Assembly: GCA_021797265.1 (NCBI GenBank)
Contig: JAJZZZ010000091.1
Span: 1-5,747 of the forward strand
From: Thermoplasmata archaeon
GTDB lineage: Archaea > Thermoplasmatota > Thermoplasmata > Thermoplasmatales > Thermoplasmataceae
Direction: 5' to 3'
DNA length: 5,747 bases
Part shown: positions 4,664 to 5,747 of the stretch, piece by piece
Numbering within the stretch: position 1 is the stretch's first letter
How the letters are laid out: each line of letters begins with the position of its first letter
Notes under the pieces: model-generated
Told to the model about the DNA's origin: nothing
Database searches by the model: none
Seen by the model: only the letters and a program-made list of their open reading frames with translations
Translations under genes and position numbers: made by a program

Positions 4664-5747
4664 GATGACATGTATGCTGAATCCTCAATGGCTATGGCTT
4701 CCTTTGTGAGCTTCAGGGGCCGGTAGGCTTCAACCATCACTGCAACCTCATCGGTCCCTTCTTTTCCTATCGCACCCTGAACTGCTCCAGGTTGCGGGCC
4801 ATGTATTAATCCCCTGACGTGAAGTGTCAGGGATCCTTCGGAAATGCCTTTCCTGCTCATAAAATTTCCAGACGAATAAAACAGGACTTCATCTGTGTCT
4901 ATGTTGCTGTGGTAGTATGAAATGGGTATGGCGCGGGGATGGAAGTCATACTTTCTTGGCAGAAAAGTGCCAACCATGAATGACTTTGAGCTGAAAGTTT
5001 CGTGAACAGGTGGAGGTTGGTGCAACCTGCCCACGATTGGAGCCATAAGGGAAACGTTGATGGCCCATGGAAACAGGTAACCATCCCATCCGGCGACATC
5101 GAAGGGGTGCTGGTCCCTTGATTCCTCAAGGTAGTAATCGCCGAAGTCCACAAGAACCCTGAAATCACCCTCCTCCAGATTGGGCTTTCCAAGTGTCGGG
5201 TGCCGGATATCCCGTGAATAATATGGGGAGCCTTCCTTGATCTGCCCGTAAATGTTCAGGTATCTTGGCGGAATTCCCATTCTTTCCCTGGATTCTACGT
5301 AAAAGAATTCTGATCCTTGGCTGCATTTCATCTGGTATGTGGTTCCCTTTGGAATGTGGATGTAATCGCCCCTGCCGAATTTCAGGGTACCCAGGGATGA
5401 ATTCAGTTCACCCTCTCCCTTCTGCACAAAGAAAAGCTGCTCATTTATGGCACTCCTGAAGAAGTAGCTCATCTGTTCCTTAGGCTTTATGAGCCCCATT
5501 TCAACGTCGTCATTGAACATAAGGCAGGTCCTTCCGCTGATAAAATCGCCATGTGGCTTGATCTGGGACCCTTTGAGGTGCCTGTGCCTCAGTTCTTCAT
5601 CGGAACCATCAGAAAGATGGGGCTTTTCAATCCTTTTTATTGACTTGACCCTTGTTGGTTCCCTCTCATGATACAGAAGAGAATAAGGGCCGTCAAAGCT
5701 TTCCTCCCCGAAAAGCTCTTCCTTCAATATGTGAGTTGAGTCATCAA
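4651..5747 (-). CDS. hmgA: Homogentisate 1,2-dioxygenase, N-terminus outside the window
   Basis: A double-cupin, non-haem iron(II) enzyme that opens the ring of homogentisate to maleylacetoacetate in tyrosine/phenylalanine breakdown. Residues are counted from a TTG at 5727. Family signatures are YSLLYHEREPTRV (15-27), the N-terminal cupin around NEQLFFVQKGEGEL (95-108), PPRYLNIYG (153-161), PPPVHETF (238-245), YYHSNIDTDEVLFY (271-284), MSRKG (290-294), HGPQPGA (309-315) and RPLKLTKEA (336-344). Probable iron ligands are H273, E280 and H309. The human enzyme has a His-5 residues-Glu spacing, while here Glu is one residue further along; D279 would sit at the human spacing. The frame stays open from 5727 to the window edge (codons encoding DDSTHI), and these match the usual lead-in before the conserved EEVFG-type segment. 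The TTG is therefore not the true start, and about 15-25 residues are missing. It is the first visible gene of a leftward unit with the reductase-like gene. Confidence 0.92.
   Translation of the reverse strand, partial: DDSTHILKEELFGEESFDGPYSLLYHEREPTRVKSIKRIEKPHLSDGSDEELRHRHLKGSQIKPHGDFISGRTCLMFNDDVEMGLIKPKEQMSYFFRSAINEQLFFVQKGEGELNSSLGTLKFGRGDYIHIPKGTTYQMKCSQGSEFFYVESRERMGIPPRYLNIYGQIKEGSPYYSRDIRHPTLGKPNLEEGDFRVLVDFGDYYLEESRDQHPFDVAGWDGYLFPWAINVSLMAPIVGRLHQPPPVHETFSSKSFMVGTFLPRKYDFHPRAIPISYYHSNIDTDEVLFYSSGNFMSRKGISEGSLTLHVRGLIHGPQPGAVQGAIGKEGTDEVAVMVEAYRPLKLTKEAIAIEDSAYMSSWYT

Noticed and set aside
4899..5192. Second leftward open frame inside the homogentisate dioxygenase region
   Set aside because: It is the same strand in another frame within a gene whose cupin motifs are intact; the composition is not protein-like.
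5725..5727. TTG as the start of the homogentisate dioxygenase
   Set aside because: The frame continues open to the window edge and the upstream codons resemble the family's conserved lead-in, so the true start is outside the window.
1..5747. CRISPR array, tRNA/rRNA gene, insertion sequence or attachment site
   Set aside because: No spaced direct repeats, cloverleaf-like sequence, rRNA motif, transposase or terminal inverted repeats were seen; nearly all bases are accounted for by genes, and no gap without a gene exceeds 300 bp.

Overview
The window looks archaeal and probably comes from the Thermoplasmata. This rests on a family 5 (archaeal-type) uracil-DNA glycosylase, AT-rich TATA-like boxes about 25-30 nt upstream of starts, likely leaderless messages, oligo-T termination tracts, heavy use of AGG/AGA arginine codons, and many GTG/TTG starts. 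GC content looks mid-range. The lineage is an inference from gene content and signals, not from a marker gene. No rRNA, tRNA, CRISPR array, transposase or phage gene was seen.

Left part (1-1755): a protein of unknown family, cut by the left window edge, runs rightward to 596. It overlaps tail to tail by 22 bp with a leftward family 5 uracil-DNA glycosylase (575-1258). The glycosylase is divergent from a small four-helix membrane protein (1315-1755). The two share a 56-bp gap with one central TATA-like element placed to serve both directions.

Middle part (1768-3624): after an oligo-T tract come three rightward genes with short gaps (36 and 26 nt). They are a haem-oxygenase-fold putative diiron oxygenase/oxidase with a complete set of candidate metal ligands, a histidine phosphatase (phosphoglycerate mutase-like), and a stand-alone PPC/DUF296 protein with an HxH...GGH metal motif. 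No substrate is evident for this group. The first and second genes have plausible promoters of their own, so a single operon is not certain.

Right part (3626-5747): two leftward genes overlap by 13 bp and probably form one transcription unit that starts beyond the right edge. The upstream gene is a homogentisate 1,2-dioxygenase whose N-terminus lies outside the window. The downstream gene is an iron-alcohol-dehydrogenase-fold protein, closest in feel to maleylacetate reductases. It has arginine at two positions that are normally the metal-binding Asp and the catalytic His. This pairing is the most interesting part of the window: it suggests a branch of aromatic amino-acid breakdown in which a ring-cleavage product, or something derived from it, is handled by an unusual reductase. 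The diiron protein is the second point of interest.
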